Of a DNA stretch of 64,000 bases, positions 33,673 to 42,466 are shown piece after piece. The notes beneath the pieces were generated by a model. The model searched no databases and was not told the DNA's origin. It saw only the letters and a program-made list of their open reading frames with translations. The position numbers and the translations under genes are program-made. The first letter of the stretch is position 1. The number at the start of each line of letters is the position of its first letter. This DNA comes from Arthrobacter sp. ISL-5 (GTDB taxonomy: Bacteria > Actinomycetota > Actinomycetes > Actinomycetales > Micrococcaceae), in assembly GCF_018613835.1 (NCBI RefSeq), contig NZ_JAGGPM010000005.1, positions 1 through 64,000 on the forward strand, given 5' to 3'.

Positions 33673-34517
33673 CACGGCCTTTCTTGCAGATGGTTGGATA
33701 CTTCGTCCAGGTTGTCCGTAACGGCTCGGGTGGTTTCCGCCACCGTCGCGGCCGGACGGCCTGTTGGTATGTGGGTGGTGCAGACGTGGCCCCCGCGCGC
33801 CAAAGTGGAGAGACGCCTCACGTCGACGCCGACCAGCCGGGAAAAGGTCTCGGTTTCAGCATCGCAGAAAACCGGGAACTGCGCTGCGAGCTGCTGGATG
33901 GGGCAGTGCCCCTGGCACAGCTGGACGCTGGAAAGCGCTGTCGGCAGCGGTGCCTTGGCTTCGATGGACGCGGTGGAGGCTACATAGCCGTCCCGGGACA
34001 GGGCGGCGGAAAGCGCCTGCGCCCGGGCAGTGATGTCGGTTCCGGCCGCATCGACTTCGGGGGCGTAGCGGCGTTCCATCTCGGCAAAACGCTCGACGGC
34101 GAACTTCCGCACCGCTTCGGCGCCCGCCATTTCCTCGAGCTGCTTGAGCGCGGTGCTGGCGATATTCAGGTAGTCGTCACCGAGCGTCGATTGGCCCTGC
34201 GAACTCAGGACATAGCGGCGGGCCGGACGGCCCGCGCCGGCGCCTGCACGGGCGACGCGCTTGACTTCGATGACGCCGGCACGGGACAAATGGTCCAGGT
34301 GGCGGCGGACGGCGGCCGGCGTGAAGCCGAGCAGGTCGCCCAGTTCCGCGGCGCTGACGGGCCCGTGTTCGAGCACCGCGCTGAGGACGCGGTCGCGCGT
34401 GCGCTCGTCCGCGTCGGCTGCCTGCGGCACGGCCGCCAGGGCAGCGCCTTTTCCACCGCGCAGCGCACCAACCGGCGCGCCGTGCCCGGCCAGAGGCAGG
34501 GAAGTGGGATTAGTCAT
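33672..34517 (-). CDS. sufR: SufR-type Fe-S-sensing transcriptional regulator
   Basis: 281 aa from ATG 34517 (GTG 34526 is possible). The N-terminal winged helix [23 protein letters not shown] (about 55-80) is followed by a helical region. The cluster-binding cysteine pattern [22 protein letters not shown] lies near the C-terminus. SufR binds DNA when it carries an Fe-S cluster and represses suf; loss of the cluster induces the operon. It is the first gene of the operon and divergent from the ABC exporter at 34633. Confidence 0.93.
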   Translation of the reverse strand: MTNPTSLPLAGHGAPVGALRGGKGAALAAVPQAADADERTRDRVLSAVLEHGPVSAAELGDLLGFTPAAVRRHLDHLSRAGVIEVKRVARAGAGAGRPARRYVLSSQGQSTLGDDYLNIASTALKQLEEMAGAEAVRKFAVERFAEMERRYAPEVDAAGTDITARAQALSAALSRDGYVASTASIEAKAPLPTALSSVQLCQGHCPIQQLAAQFPVFCDAETETFSRLVGVDVRRLSTLARGGHVCTTHIPTGRPAATVAETTRAVTDNLDEVSNHLQERP

Positions 34518-34620
34518 GGAATACACAACACAATCATGTCGTAATTTACTCCACCCATCCAGTAAGGCTTGGCTGACCTGCGGCGCCGGGCTGGCACATC
34601 GGAGGCAGTACTACTTCGCG

Positions 34621-34626
34621 TAGAAT
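34621..34626 (+). promoter_or_regulatory. -10 box (TAGAAT) of the ABC exporter, leaderless start
   Basis: TAGAAT lies 6 nt before the GTG at 34633 with no Shine-Dalgarno between. This spacing puts the transcription start on the initiator codon, supporting GTG 34633. Confidence 0.5.
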
Positions 34627-34632
34627 GCTGGG

Positions 34633-35598
34633 GTGCGATCCCCCGAATCCCCCGTACTGTCCATCAACGGGCTAATTAAGGACGTTGGTCCGCTGCCCAC
34701 CCTCGATGGCAGGATGCTGAGGGTGGTGAGCGACGTCTCACTCGTCGCCGGACGCGGCGAGGTGACCGCCCTGCTCGGAGCCAACGGTGCCGGCAAAACC
34801 ACCACCATCGAATGCGCGCAGGGCCTTCAGAAGCGCTCAGGCGGCAGCATTTCCCTGCTGGGCGAGGATCCCGGCAACGCCGGTGCGGAACTGCGCTCCC
34901 GCGTAGGCGTCATGCTCCAGGACGGCGGCCTCCCGCCGTCGGCCCGTCCCCTTCCCCTTCTCCGCCACATCGCCGGCATGTACCGCAATCCGCGACCGCT
35001 CGACGAACTGGTGCAGCGGCTCGGCATCGATGCGTTCAGCCGGACCACTGTCCGCCGGCTGTCCGGAGGCCAGAAGCAGCGGCTGGCTCTCGCCGCCGCG
35101 CTCATCGGCAATCCCGAGGTGCTCTTCCTCGACGAACCGAGCGCAGGCCTTGATCCGCAGTCGCGCCAGCTCGTGTTCGGGCTGATTTCCGAGCTGCGGA
35201 ACAGCGGAATGGGAATCATCCTGACCACCCATCTCATGGACGATGCCCAGCGCCTGGCCGATTACGTGTACATCATCGACGCCGGCAGGAACGTCGCCGA
35301 GGGCACCGTCGCCCAGCTCCTCCAGCACACCCCGGACATGACCCGCAAGGACCACATCCGGACGCTGCACTTCGAGGCGCTGCCCGGGCTGGACTTCACG
35401 GGTGTTCTTCCCGCCGAGGTGGAGATCAGGGAGACGCGGGCCGGCAGCTACTCGGCCACGGGCGTGCTCACCCCGGAGGATCTTGCCGCGCTGACGGCCT
35501 GGTGGGCAGCCCATGGCGTGATGCCGGGGTCCATGAGCATGGAGGCCCGGAGCCTCGAAGACGTATTCCTCGACATTTCCGGAAGGGAAGCCCGATGA
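34633..35598 (+). CDS. ABC transporter ATP-binding protein
   Basis: 321 aa, an exporter-type ATPase with a C-terminal extension (about 230-321) of the DrrA/CcmA kind. Walker A is GANGAGKTT, the signature RLSGGQKQRLALA and Walker B VLFLDEPSAGLDP, with TTHLMDDAQRLADYV following. It works with the permease encoded next. The pair lies between sufR and ctaA, an arrangement I associate with Micrococcaceae. The substrate is unknown; heme- or oxidase-related export is possible given the ctaA neighbour. Confidence 0.92.
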   Translation: MRSPESPVLSINGLIKDVGPLPTLDGRMLRVVSDVSLVAGRGEVTALLGANGAGKTTTIECAQGLQKRSGGSISLLGEDPGNAGAELRSRVGVMLQDGGLPPSARPLPLLRHIAGMYRNPRPLDELVQRLGIDAFSRTTVRRLSGGQKQRLALAAALIGNPEVLFLDEPSAGLDPQSRQLVFGLISELRNSGMGIILTTHLMDDAQRLADYVYIIDAGRNVAEGTVAQLLQHTPDMTRKDHIRTLHFEALPGLDFTGVLPAEVEIRETRAGSYSATGVLTPEDLAALTAWWAAHGVMPGSMSMEARSLEDVFLDISGREAR

Positions 35599-36353
35599 CG
35601 ACAGTGACCGGCAGCGCTCCCGCTCCCCTGCTCCGCCGGATCCTGCTGCAGGGTCAGTACGAGGCCATGACGATGCTCCGGAACGGCGAACAGCTGATCC
35701 TCGCGATCGTCCTGCCGCTCCTGGCCATGGTCGGGCTCACCGTGACGCCGCTGCTGGACGGGCTGGGCGACAGCCGGATCAACGTGGCCGTGCCCGGCAT
35801 CCTCGCGCTGTGCGCCATGTCCACGGCGTTCACCGGCCAGGGAATCTCGACCGGATTCGACCGCCGTTATGGCGTGCTGCGCTTCCTCTCCACGACGCCG
35901 CTGGGACGCACCGGACTCATCGCCGGAAAGATCATCGCCGTCCTCGCCGTGCTGTTCCTGCAGGTCCTGATAGTCTCCGGCATTGCCCTCACGCTCGGAT
36001 GGCGGCCCGATCCGGCCGGCTGGCTGCCGGGAACGGGCCTGCTGATACTCGGCGCTGCGGCGTTCACGGCCCTCGGCCTGCTGGTGGCCGGTACGGTCCG
36101 GCCGGAGGCCACGCTGGCCATCACCAACCTGCTGTGGATCCTCCTTGGCGCCCTGGGCGGCATCGTCATCCCCGCGCCGCGGCTGCCCGGCCCGGCGCAG
36201 GATGCCGTGCATTTCCTGCCCTCCGGGGCCCTGGGGCAGGGGCTTCGCGATGCCTTCCTGCACGGTGCCGTCGACGGTGCCGCAGTCCTTATCCTGCTGT
36301 TGTGGCTGGTTGTCGCCGGCGCCGCAGCCATCCGTTGGTTCAAGTGGAATTGA
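35595..36353 (+). CDS. ABC-2 type transporter permease
   Basis: 252 aa with about six hydrophobic helices, ABC-2 type. It has the family block FTGQGISTGFDRRYGVLRFLSTTPLGR and AFTALGLLVAGTVRPEATLAITNLLWILLGALGGIVIP. It overlaps the ATPase gene by ATGA. It ends 8 bp before the ctaA GTG, so the three genes probably share a transcript. Confidence 0.9.
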   Translation: MTTVTGSAPAPLLRRILLQGQYEAMTMLRNGEQLILAIVLPLLAMVGLTVTPLLDGLGDSRINVAVPGILALCAMSTAFTGQGISTGFDRRYGVLRFLSTTPLGRTGLIAGKIIAVLAVLFLQVLIVSGIALTLGWRPDPAGWLPGTGLLILGAAAFTALGLLVAGTVRPEATLAITNLLWILLGALGGIVIPAPRLPGPAQDAVHFLPSGALGQGLRDAFLHGAVDGAAVLILLLWLVVAGAAAIRWFKWN

Positions 36354-36361
36354 GAAATACC

Positions 36362-37306
36362 GTGAGCACGGCTTCGCGCCTCCCCCAGATCGTCGGCCGC
36401 CTGGCGTCAAAGCTTCCGGTCACCGTTGATGCAACAGTCCGCCGCCTCGCCTTGCTGTCCCTGATCGGGCAGACGCTGCTGGTGGTCACGGGCGGCGCCG
36501 TCAGGCTGACCGCGTCAGGGCTGGGCTGCCCCACCTGGCCCCGCTGCACGAACGAATCCCTGGTCAACACACCCGAAATGGGAATCCACGGCTTCATCGA
36601 GTTCGGCAACCGGCTCCTGACCTTCGCCCTCGCCGCCGTCGCGGCAATGATGCTGGTCTACCTGTGGAACCTGCGCAAGGAACGCAAGGATCTCTTCCTG
36701 CTTGCCCTGGGGCTGCTGGCGAGCATTCCCGCGCAGGCCATCATCGGCGGGGTGACGGTGCTGACGCGGCTGAACCCGTGGGTGGTGGGCCTTCACTTCC
36801 TGGTGTCCATGGCCCTGGTGGTCTTCGCCACGCTGCTGGTCAACCGCGCGTACGGCAGGACCGGCCGGTTCCTCACCCGCCCGCTGACGTCCCTGCCGGG
36901 AGTCCTGCGGCCGGTGATGACCGCCGTCGCTGTTTTCTCCGCGGTGGCGGTCATGCTGGGCGTCGTGGTGACCGGCGCAGGCCCGCACGCGGGCGACGCC
37001 AAGGCACCCCGCAACAACCTCGACTGGGACCTCTTCTCCCACATCCACGCCGTGCCTGCCTACCTGATCACCGCCGGAACCCTGTTTGCCGCCTACCTGG
37101 TGTTCCGCCGCGGCATCTCCGGCCCGTTCCGCACGGCCGTGCTGCTGCTCCTCGGCGTCACGCTGCTGCAGGCCGTCATCGGTTTCACCCAGTACTACAA
37201 CGGCATCCCGGCGCTCCTCGTGGGCGCCCACATGCTGGGCGCGGCGCTGCTGATGAGCGCTGCAACCAACGCCTGGGACATCGCCCGCTACAGCCCCGTC
37301 AAGTAG
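36362..37306 (+). CDS. ctaA: Heme A synthase (CtaA/COX15)
   Basis: 314 aa from GTG 36362, with eight membrane helices in two four-helix halves. The heme-ligand His residues are visible in GIHGFIEFGNR, VVGLHFLVSMAL, SHIHAVPAYL and GAHMLGAAL. GLGCPTWPRC holds the conserved Cys pair and RLTASGL precedes it. It oxidises heme O to heme A for the aa3 oxidase. The partner ctaB lies convergently downstream. The stop codon TAG is itself part of a 16-bp tandem repeat. Confidence 0.94.
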   Translation: MSTASRLPQIVGRLASKLPVTVDATVRRLALLSLIGQTLLVVTGGAVRLTASGLGCPTWPRCTNESLVNTPEMGIHGFIEFGNRLLTFALAAVAAMMLVYLWNLRKERKDLFLLALGLLASIPAQAIIGGVTVLTRLNPWVVGLHFLVSMALVVFATLLVNRAYGRTGRFLTRPLTSLPGVLRPVMTAVAVFSAVAVMLGVVVTGAGPHAGDAKAPRNNLDWDLFSHIHAVPAYLITAGTLFAAYLVFRRGISGPFRTAVLLLLGVTLLQAVIGFTQYYNGIPALLVGAHMLGAALLMSAATNAWDIARYSPVK

Positions 37307-37397
37307 CGGGCGCGTCAAGTAGCACGCATCAGCCGCGCGCCCCGCCGCAAAGTAGCTCAGCTCAGAAGTAGCTGGGCACAGAAGGTAGCTCGGCACA
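37301..37397. repeat. 16-bp tandem repeat starting at the ctaA stop codon
   Basis: AAGTAGC recurs at 37301, 37317, 37350 and 37366, and AAGGTAGC at 37382. Spacing is 16 bp, with one degenerate unit at about 37333 carrying one extra base. The first copy is the last Lys codon and TAG stop of ctaA. It looks like slippage expansion of the ctaA 3' end, ending where the terminator begins. Confidence 0.75.
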
Positions 37398-37401
37398 AGA
37401 G

Positions 37402-37433
37402 AAGCACTCCGGTCCGCGTTGACCGGGGTGCTT
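37402..37433 (+). terminator. ctaA intrinsic terminator
   Basis: The stem AAGCACTCCGGTC (37402-37414) pairs with GACCGGGGTGCTT (37421-37433), including one G-U. The loop is CGCGTT and TTCTGTT follows. Confidence 0.85.
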
Positions 37434-37448
37434 TTCTGTTCTCTACCG

Positions 37449-37699
37449 ACGCTCTCTCACTTCCTGCGCACTTTCGGCCGATGCCCTCACTTCCTGCACG
37501 CGATCTGCCGACGCTCTCTCACTCCCTGTCGCCCAAACACAAACGCTCTCTCACTTCCGTACGCTATAAGGAAGCTCCCCCACATGATGATGTGAAGGAG
37601 CGTTGCCGAATCTGTTGCGAAAAGTGAGAGAGCGTTGCGGAATCTGTTGCGAAAAGTGAGAGAGCGTGGCCGAATTTATTGCGAAAGGTGAGAGAGCGT
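37449..37699. repeat. Eight-copy 32-bp-period array in inverted halves
   Basis: Core ACGCTCTCTCAC or a variant begins at 37449, 37481 (degenerate, ATGCCCTCAC), 37511 and 37543. The inverse, GTGAGAGAGCGT, begins at 37592 (two changes), 37624, 37656 and 37688. Spacing is 32 bp except one 30-bp step where two bases are lost from the core. The 20-bp inter-core segments are partly conserved and differ between the halves. The array fills the gap between convergent ctaA and ctaB, downstream of the ctaA terminator, and could fold into a long imperfect stem about a 37-bp centre. No cas genes are nearby. Confidence 0.85.
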
Positions 37700-37714
37700 C
37701 CTGGGGGTGCCCGG

Positions 37715-38674
37715 TCAGCCCATAATGGCTGAGCCCACGAACGGGTCCACGGCCAGGGCGATGAAGAGGAGCGTCAGGTAGCTGATGGAGCCGTGGAAGA
37801 CCTTCATGGCGCCATTATCGGACAGGTCCCCGCCCTGCGCCCGGTTGTACAGGGCGTGGGACTCGTACAGGAACCAGGCGCCGGCAAGAACGGCGGTCAC
37901 GGTGTAGACCCAGCCGGCACCGCCGGCGGGGACCATGAGCAGCGAACACGCAACCATGGCCCAGGCGTAGAGGACCACCTGCACGGAAACCACCTTGGCG
38001 CCTGCGATGGCGCCGAGCATGGGCACGTTGGCGTTCCGGTAGTCCTCGCCGTAGCGCATGGACAGCGGCCAGTAGTGCGGCGGAGTCCACAGGAAGATCA
38101 CCATGAACAGTACGACTGCCGGCCACTCGACGGTGTTGGTGACAGCAGCCCACGCGATGAGAACCGGGAAGCAGCCGGCCGCCCCGCCCCAGACGATGTT
38201 CTGGGCAGTTCGCCGCTTCAGGATCATGGTGTAGATCACCACGTAAAAGACGATCGCACCGAGCCCGAGCCACGCGGAGAGCGGATTCGCGCCGAACCAG
38301 AGGATGGCGATTGCGGCCGCGCCCAGCAGCCACGCAAAGATGAGGGCCTCCCGCGGCGTGACCTCACCGGTGACCAGCGGACGCTTTTCGGTGCGGTGCA
38401 TCAGCTTGTCGATGTCGCGGTCGATGTAGCAGTTGAAGGCGCCGGCGCTGCCGGCGGCGAATGCGCCGCCCACCAGCGTTGCGATGATGAGCCCGAGGGA
38501 CGGAAAACCGCGCTGGGCGTAGATCATCGTGGGGAGCGTGCTGACCAGCAGAAGTTCAATGACCCGCGGCTTGGTGAGAGCAAGGTACGCCTTCGCCTTG
38601 CGGGCTAGTCCGGCTCTTCCGTGGACCCTGCTGGAGGTCAGCGGCGTATCTGTTGTGCTCACGTTGGCAGTCAC
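37715..38674 (-). CDS. ctaB: Protoheme IX farnesyltransferase (heme O synthase) CtaB
   Basis: 319 aa from GTG 38674 (GTG 38662 also fits), with about nine membrane helices. The prenyltransferase Asp motif is [20 protein letters not shown], followed by a second cytoplasmic loop [17 protein letters not shown] and [10 protein letters not shown]. It farnesylates heme B to heme O, the substrate of CtaA. Two further upstream in-frame starts exist but would extend into the promoter region shared with tkt. Confidence 0.93.
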   Translation of the reverse strand: MTANVSTTDTPLTSSRVHGRAGLARKAKAYLALTKPRVIELLLVSTLPTMIYAQRGFPSLGLIIATLVGGAFAAGSAGAFNCYIDRDIDKLMHRTEKRPLVTGEVTPREALIFAWLLGAAAIAILWFGANPLSAWLGLGAIVFYVVIYTMILKRRTAQNIVWGGAAGCFPVLIAWAAVTNTVEWPAVVLFMVIFLWTPPHYWPLSMRYGEDYRNANVPMLGAIAGAKVVSVQVVLYAWAMVACSLLMVPAGGAGWVYTVTAVLAGAWFLYESHALYNRAQGGDLSDNGAMKVFHGSISYLTLLFIALAVDPFVGSAIMG

Positions 38675-39185
38675 TCTGTTCTGTCTGGCTGTGTTGTCTG
38701 ACTGATCTGCCCGAATCCTGGGTCCGGAATGATCCCTCAACGGCGGTTGACGGGCTTGAAGGTCCGCTGCGCGGGCCCTGCCTGTCCGCCGGTGGCCTCC
38801 CGATATCATACCGCGGTCCCGCATCCGTCGTTGGCACCACCGGGCTCGGGCAAATCACTGAAAATGATTCCTTCGAGCCCGCTTCGAGCACATTAACGCA
38901 GCCTCACCGGAGACGCCCGCCAAGAGTGATTCACAAAAGAGAAATTGCGTCCATTTGGTGAGATTTTCGCTGCCCGAAGTGTGGAATAGAGCTAAGCTGT
39001 CTGCAGATCAGCGCACACTGGGAATCGGCTAGAAACCGCATTCCCACTCCGTCCAGCGACTGAATGAAGATCAACGTTTCAATGGTGAACGGCTGGTAGA
39101 CAAAAACGCAGCGGGCACCGACCTGTGCCTTTGCCGCGACCTGTCCGTACCGCTTGCCGTTAGCACAGAGAGGGGCCCGGTTTTC
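38675..39185. other. Intergenic promoter region between ctaB and tkt
   Basis: 511 bp with no gene on either strand. It is less G/C-rich than the coding regions around it and must hold the divergent ctaB and tkt promoters. I see no convincing -35/-10 pair or long hairpin. The only motif noted is a weak TAAGCT near 38991. Confidence 0.5.
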
Positions 39186-41312
39186 GTGCCACATTTGAAA
39201 GAGCAAGAACTGACATGGACCAGCTTGGACCAGCGCGCGGTTGACACGGTCCGTGTCCTGGCCGCCGACGCCGTCGAAAAGGTGGGCAATGGCCACCCCG
39301 GCACTGCAATGAGCCTGGCTCCGGCCGCATACCTTCTCTTTCAGAAGATGATGCGCCACGACCCCAAGAACCCGGACTGGATCGGCCGTGACCGGTTCAT
39401 CCTCTCCCCCGGCCACACGTCCCTGACGCTGTACATCCAGCTGTTCCTCTCCGGCTACGGCCTGGAACTGAAGGACCTGCAGGCCCTGCGCACCTGGGGT
39501 TCGCTGACCCCCGGCCACCCGGAATACAAGCACACCGCCGGCGTGGAGATCACCACCGGCCCGCTCGGCCAGGGCCTCGCGTCCGCAGTCGGCTTCGCCT
39601 ACTCCCAGCGCCGCCAGCGCGGCCTGTTCGACGCCGATGCCGCTCCCGGCACCAGCCCGTTCGACCACACCATCTGGGTCATCGCCTCCGACGGCGACCT
39701 CCAGGAAGGCGTGACCTCCGAGGCCTCATCCCTCGCCGGCCACCAGGAGCTCGGCAACCTCGTGGTCATCTACGACGAGAACCACATCTCCATCGAGGAC
39801 GACACCGACATCGCCTTCACCGAGGACGTCCTCAAGCGCTACGAGGCCTACGGCTGGCACGTCCAGCGCGTGGACTGGACGAAGACCGGCGAGTACCAGG
39901 AAGACGTCCAGGAACTGCACGCCGCACTCCAGGCGGCCCAGGGCGAGACGTCCAAGCCGTCCATCGTCTCGCTGCGCACCATCATCGGCTACCCCGCGCC
40001 GAAGAAGCAGAACACCGGCAAGATCCACGGCTCGGCCCTGGGCTCCGAAGAAGTGGCAGCCCTGAAGGAAGTCCTTGGCTTCGACCCCGAGAAGACCTTC
40101 GAGGTCGATGAGGACGTGCTGGCCCATGCACGCGCCGTCGTGGACCGCGGAGCCCACGCACGCAAGGAATGGGAGGAGTCCTTCGCGGCCTGGCAGTCCG
40201 CCAACCCGGAAGCGGCTGCCCTCCTGGAGCGCGTGGAAGCGCGCAAACTGCCCACCGAACTGGACGCCGCGCTGCCCGTCTTCCCGGCCGGCAAGGACGT
40301 GTCCACCCGTGCGGCCTCCGGCAAGGTCCTGAACGCCATCGGCCCGGTCATGCCGGAACTCTGGGGCGGCTCCGCGGACCTCGCGGAATCGAACAACACC
40401 ACGATCGAGGGTTCGCCGTCGTTCGTTCCGGCGTCCAAGCAGACCGAGGCCTGGAAGGGCAACCCCTACGGCCGCGTCCTGCACTTCGGTATCCGCGAGC
40501 ATGCTGCGGCTTCGATCGTCAACGGCATCGCCCTGCACGGCAAGACCCGCGCGTTCTCCGGCACGTTCCTGATCTTCAGCGACTACCAGCGCCCCGCCAT
40601 CCGCCTCGGCGCCCTCATGGGCGTGCCGTCCCTGTACGTCTGGACCCACGACTCGATCGGCCTCGGCGAAGACGGCCCCACCCACCAGCCGGTGGAACAG
40701 CTCGCCTCCCTGCGCGCCATTCCGGGCCTGGACGTCGTCCGTCCCGGTGACGCCAACGAGGTCTCCGCGGCATGGAAGTCCATGCTGGCGAACCACGAGA
40801 ACCCCGCAGGCATCGTGCTGACCCGCCAGAACATCCCCACCTACGCCCGCGGCGAGGGCGACGCCGAGGGTGACACCTTCGGTTCCACCGCCGGCGTTGC
40901 CAAGGGCGGCTACGTCCTGGCCGAGGCCTCCAAGGACGGCAAGACCGTTCCGGCCGACGTCATCCTCATCGGCACCGGTTCGGAAGTCCAGCTCGCCGTT
41001 GAGGCCCGCGAAGCGCTTCAGGCCGAGGGCATCGCCACCCGCGTGCTCTCCATGCCCTGCGTCGAGTGGTTCAACAAGCAGGACGCCGCCTACCGCGAGG
41101 CAGTCCTGCCCGCCGCAGTCAAGGCCCGCGTTTCGGTCGAGGCCGGCCTGGCCCTGGGCTGGAAGGAGTTCGTCGGCGACGCCGGACGCTCCATCAGCCT
41201 CGAGCACTTCGGCGCCTCAGCCGACTACAAGCGCCTCTTCCAGGAATTCGGCATCACGGCAGAAGCTGTCACCGCCGCCGCCAAGGATTCCCTCGCCGGA
41301 ATCCAGTCCTGA
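39186..41312 (+). CDS. tkt: Transketolase
   Basis: 708 aa from GTG 39186. Thiamine-diphosphate motifs are [21 protein letters not shown] and YDENHISIE, with [19 protein letters not shown] and [25 protein letters not shown] near the N-terminus. The second half has [23 protein letters not shown] and [24 protein letters not shown]. It transfers two-carbon units between sugar phosphates. It is the first gene of tkt-tal-pgi-zwf-opcA-pgl, all co-oriented with short gaps. Confidence 0.96.
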   Translation: MPHLKEQELTWTSLDQRAVDTVRVLAADAVEKVGNGHPGTAMSLAPAAYLLFQKMMRHDPKNPDWIGRDRFILSPGHTSLTLYIQLFLSGYGLELKDLQALRTWGSLTPGHPEYKHTAGVEITTGPLGQGLASAVGFAYSQRRQRGLFDADAAPGTSPFDHTIWVIASDGDLQEGVTSEASSLAGHQELGNLVVIYDENHISIEDDTDIAFTEDVLKRYEAYGWHVQRVDWTKTGEYQEDVQELHAALQAAQGETSKPSIVSLRTIIGYPAPKKQNTGKIHGSALGSEEVAALKEVLGFDPEKTFEVDEDVLAHARAVVDRGAHARKEWEESFAAWQSANPEAAALLERVEARKLPTELDAALPVFPAGKDVSTRAASGKVLNAIGPVMPELWGGSADLAESNNTTIEGSPSFVPASKQTEAWKGNPYGRVLHFGIREHAAASIVNGIALHGKTRAFSGTFLIFSDYQRPAIRLGALMGVPSLYVWTHDSIGLGEDGPTHQPVEQLASLRAIPGLDVVRPGDANEVSAAWKSMLANHENPAGIVLTRQNIPTYARGEGDAEGDTFGSTAGVAKGGYVLAEASKDGKTVPADVILIGTGSEVQLAVEAREALQAEGIATRVLSMPCVEWFNKQDAAYREAVLPAAVKARVSVEAGLALGWKEFVGDAGRSISLEHFGASADYKRLFQEFGITAEAVTAAAKDSLAGIQS

Positions 41313-41341
41313 CAGCACCTACAGTTTCAAGGAGAAATGAA

Positions 41342-42460
41342 ATGACTACCACTCCCACCCAGCAGCTCTCCGACGCCGGCGTTTCCATCTGGCTCGATGA
41401 CCTCTCCCGCGGCCGCCTGAAGACGGGCACCCTGCAGAAGCTCATCGAAGAGAAGAACGTTGTGGGTGTCACGACGAACCCCAGCATCTTCCACGCCGCC
41501 ATCACCACCGGCCATGACTACGACGCCGTCATCGCCAAGGAAGCAGCGGCCGGCGCCAGCATCGAAGAGACCATCTTCGAAATCACCACCACGGACGTCG
41601 CAGACGCCTGCGACCTGTTCGCTCCGGTTGCCGCGGCAACCAACGGTGTTGATGGCCGCGTTTCCATCGAGGTCGACCCGCGCCTCGCCTGGGACACCGC
41701 AGGCACGATCGCCGAGGCCAAGCACCTGTACAAGAAGGTCGGCCGGGACAACGTGCACATCAAGATCCCTGCCACCCTTGAAGGCCTCGAGGCCATCACG
41801 GCCACCCTCGCCGAGGGCATCAGCGTCAACGTGACCCTGATCTTCTCGCTGGAGCGCTACCGCGCCGTCATCAACGCCTTCCAGTCCGGCCTGGAGCAGG
41901 CCAAAGACAACGGCCACGACCTCTCGACGATCCACTCCGTGGCCTCGTTCTTCGTCTCCCGCGTGGACACCGAGATCGACAAGCGCCTCAACGCCATCGG
42001 CACCGACGAGGCCAAGGCACTCAAGGGCAAGGCCGGCGTTGCCAACGCCCGCCTCGCCTACCAGGTCTACGAGGAGCAGTTCTCCACCGAGCGCTGGGCC
42101 GTCCTGGCCGAGGCAGGCGCCCTGCCGCAGCGTCCGCTCTGGGCCTCCACCGGCGTGAAGGACCCGGCCTACCCGGACACCCTCTACGTCACCGAACTCG
42201 TTGCCCCCGGCGTCGTGAACACCATGCCGGAGAAGACCCTCGACGCCACGTTCGACCATGGCGTCATCACCGGCGACACCATCACCGGAACGTACGAGGA
42301 AGCCAACGCCACCCTCAACGCCCTGGAAGCACTCGGCGTCTCCTACAACGAGGTTGTTGCCGTGCTCGAATCCGAAGGCCTGGACAAGTTTGTTGCCAGC
42401 TGGAAGGAACTGCTGGCCGACGTTGAGGGCGCCCTCGCCACCGCACGGAAGGCTTCCTAG
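41342..42460 (+). CDS. tal: Transaldolase
   Basis: 372 aa, the long actinobacterial form. The Schiff-base Lys lies in [14 protein letters not shown], with [13 protein letters not shown] near the N-terminus and [17 protein letters not shown] after it. ATG 41342 is preceded by AAGGAG at good spacing. It exchanges three-carbon units in the non-oxidative pentose phosphate branch, next to transketolase. Confidence 0.96.
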   Translation: MTTTPTQQLSDAGVSIWLDDLSRGRLKTGTLQKLIEEKNVVGVTTNPSIFHAAITTGHDYDAVIAKEAAAGASIEETIFEITTTDVADACDLFAPVAAATNGVDGRVSIEVDPRLAWDTAGTIAEAKHLYKKVGRDNVHIKIPATLEGLEAITATLAEGISVNVTLIFSLERYRAVINAFQSGLEQAKDNGHDLSTIHSVASFFVSRVDTEIDKRLNAIGTDEAKALKGKAGVANARLAYQVYEEQFSTERWAVLAEAGALPQRPLWASTGVKDPAYPDTLYVTELVAPGVVNTMPEKTLDATFDHGVITGDTITGTYEEANATLNALEALGVSYNEVVAVLESEGLDKFVASWKELLADVEGALATARKAS

Positions 42461-42466
42461 TACACA

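Noticed and set aside
37449..37699. CRISPR-like array in the ctaA/ctaB gap
   Set aside because: The repeated core is only 12 bp, the spacers are similar to one another, the halves are inverted and no cas gene is present.
39726..41207. Open frame of 493 codons antisense to tkt
   Set aside because: Same reason: mirror frame of a certain gene, with no ribosome-binding site or domain.
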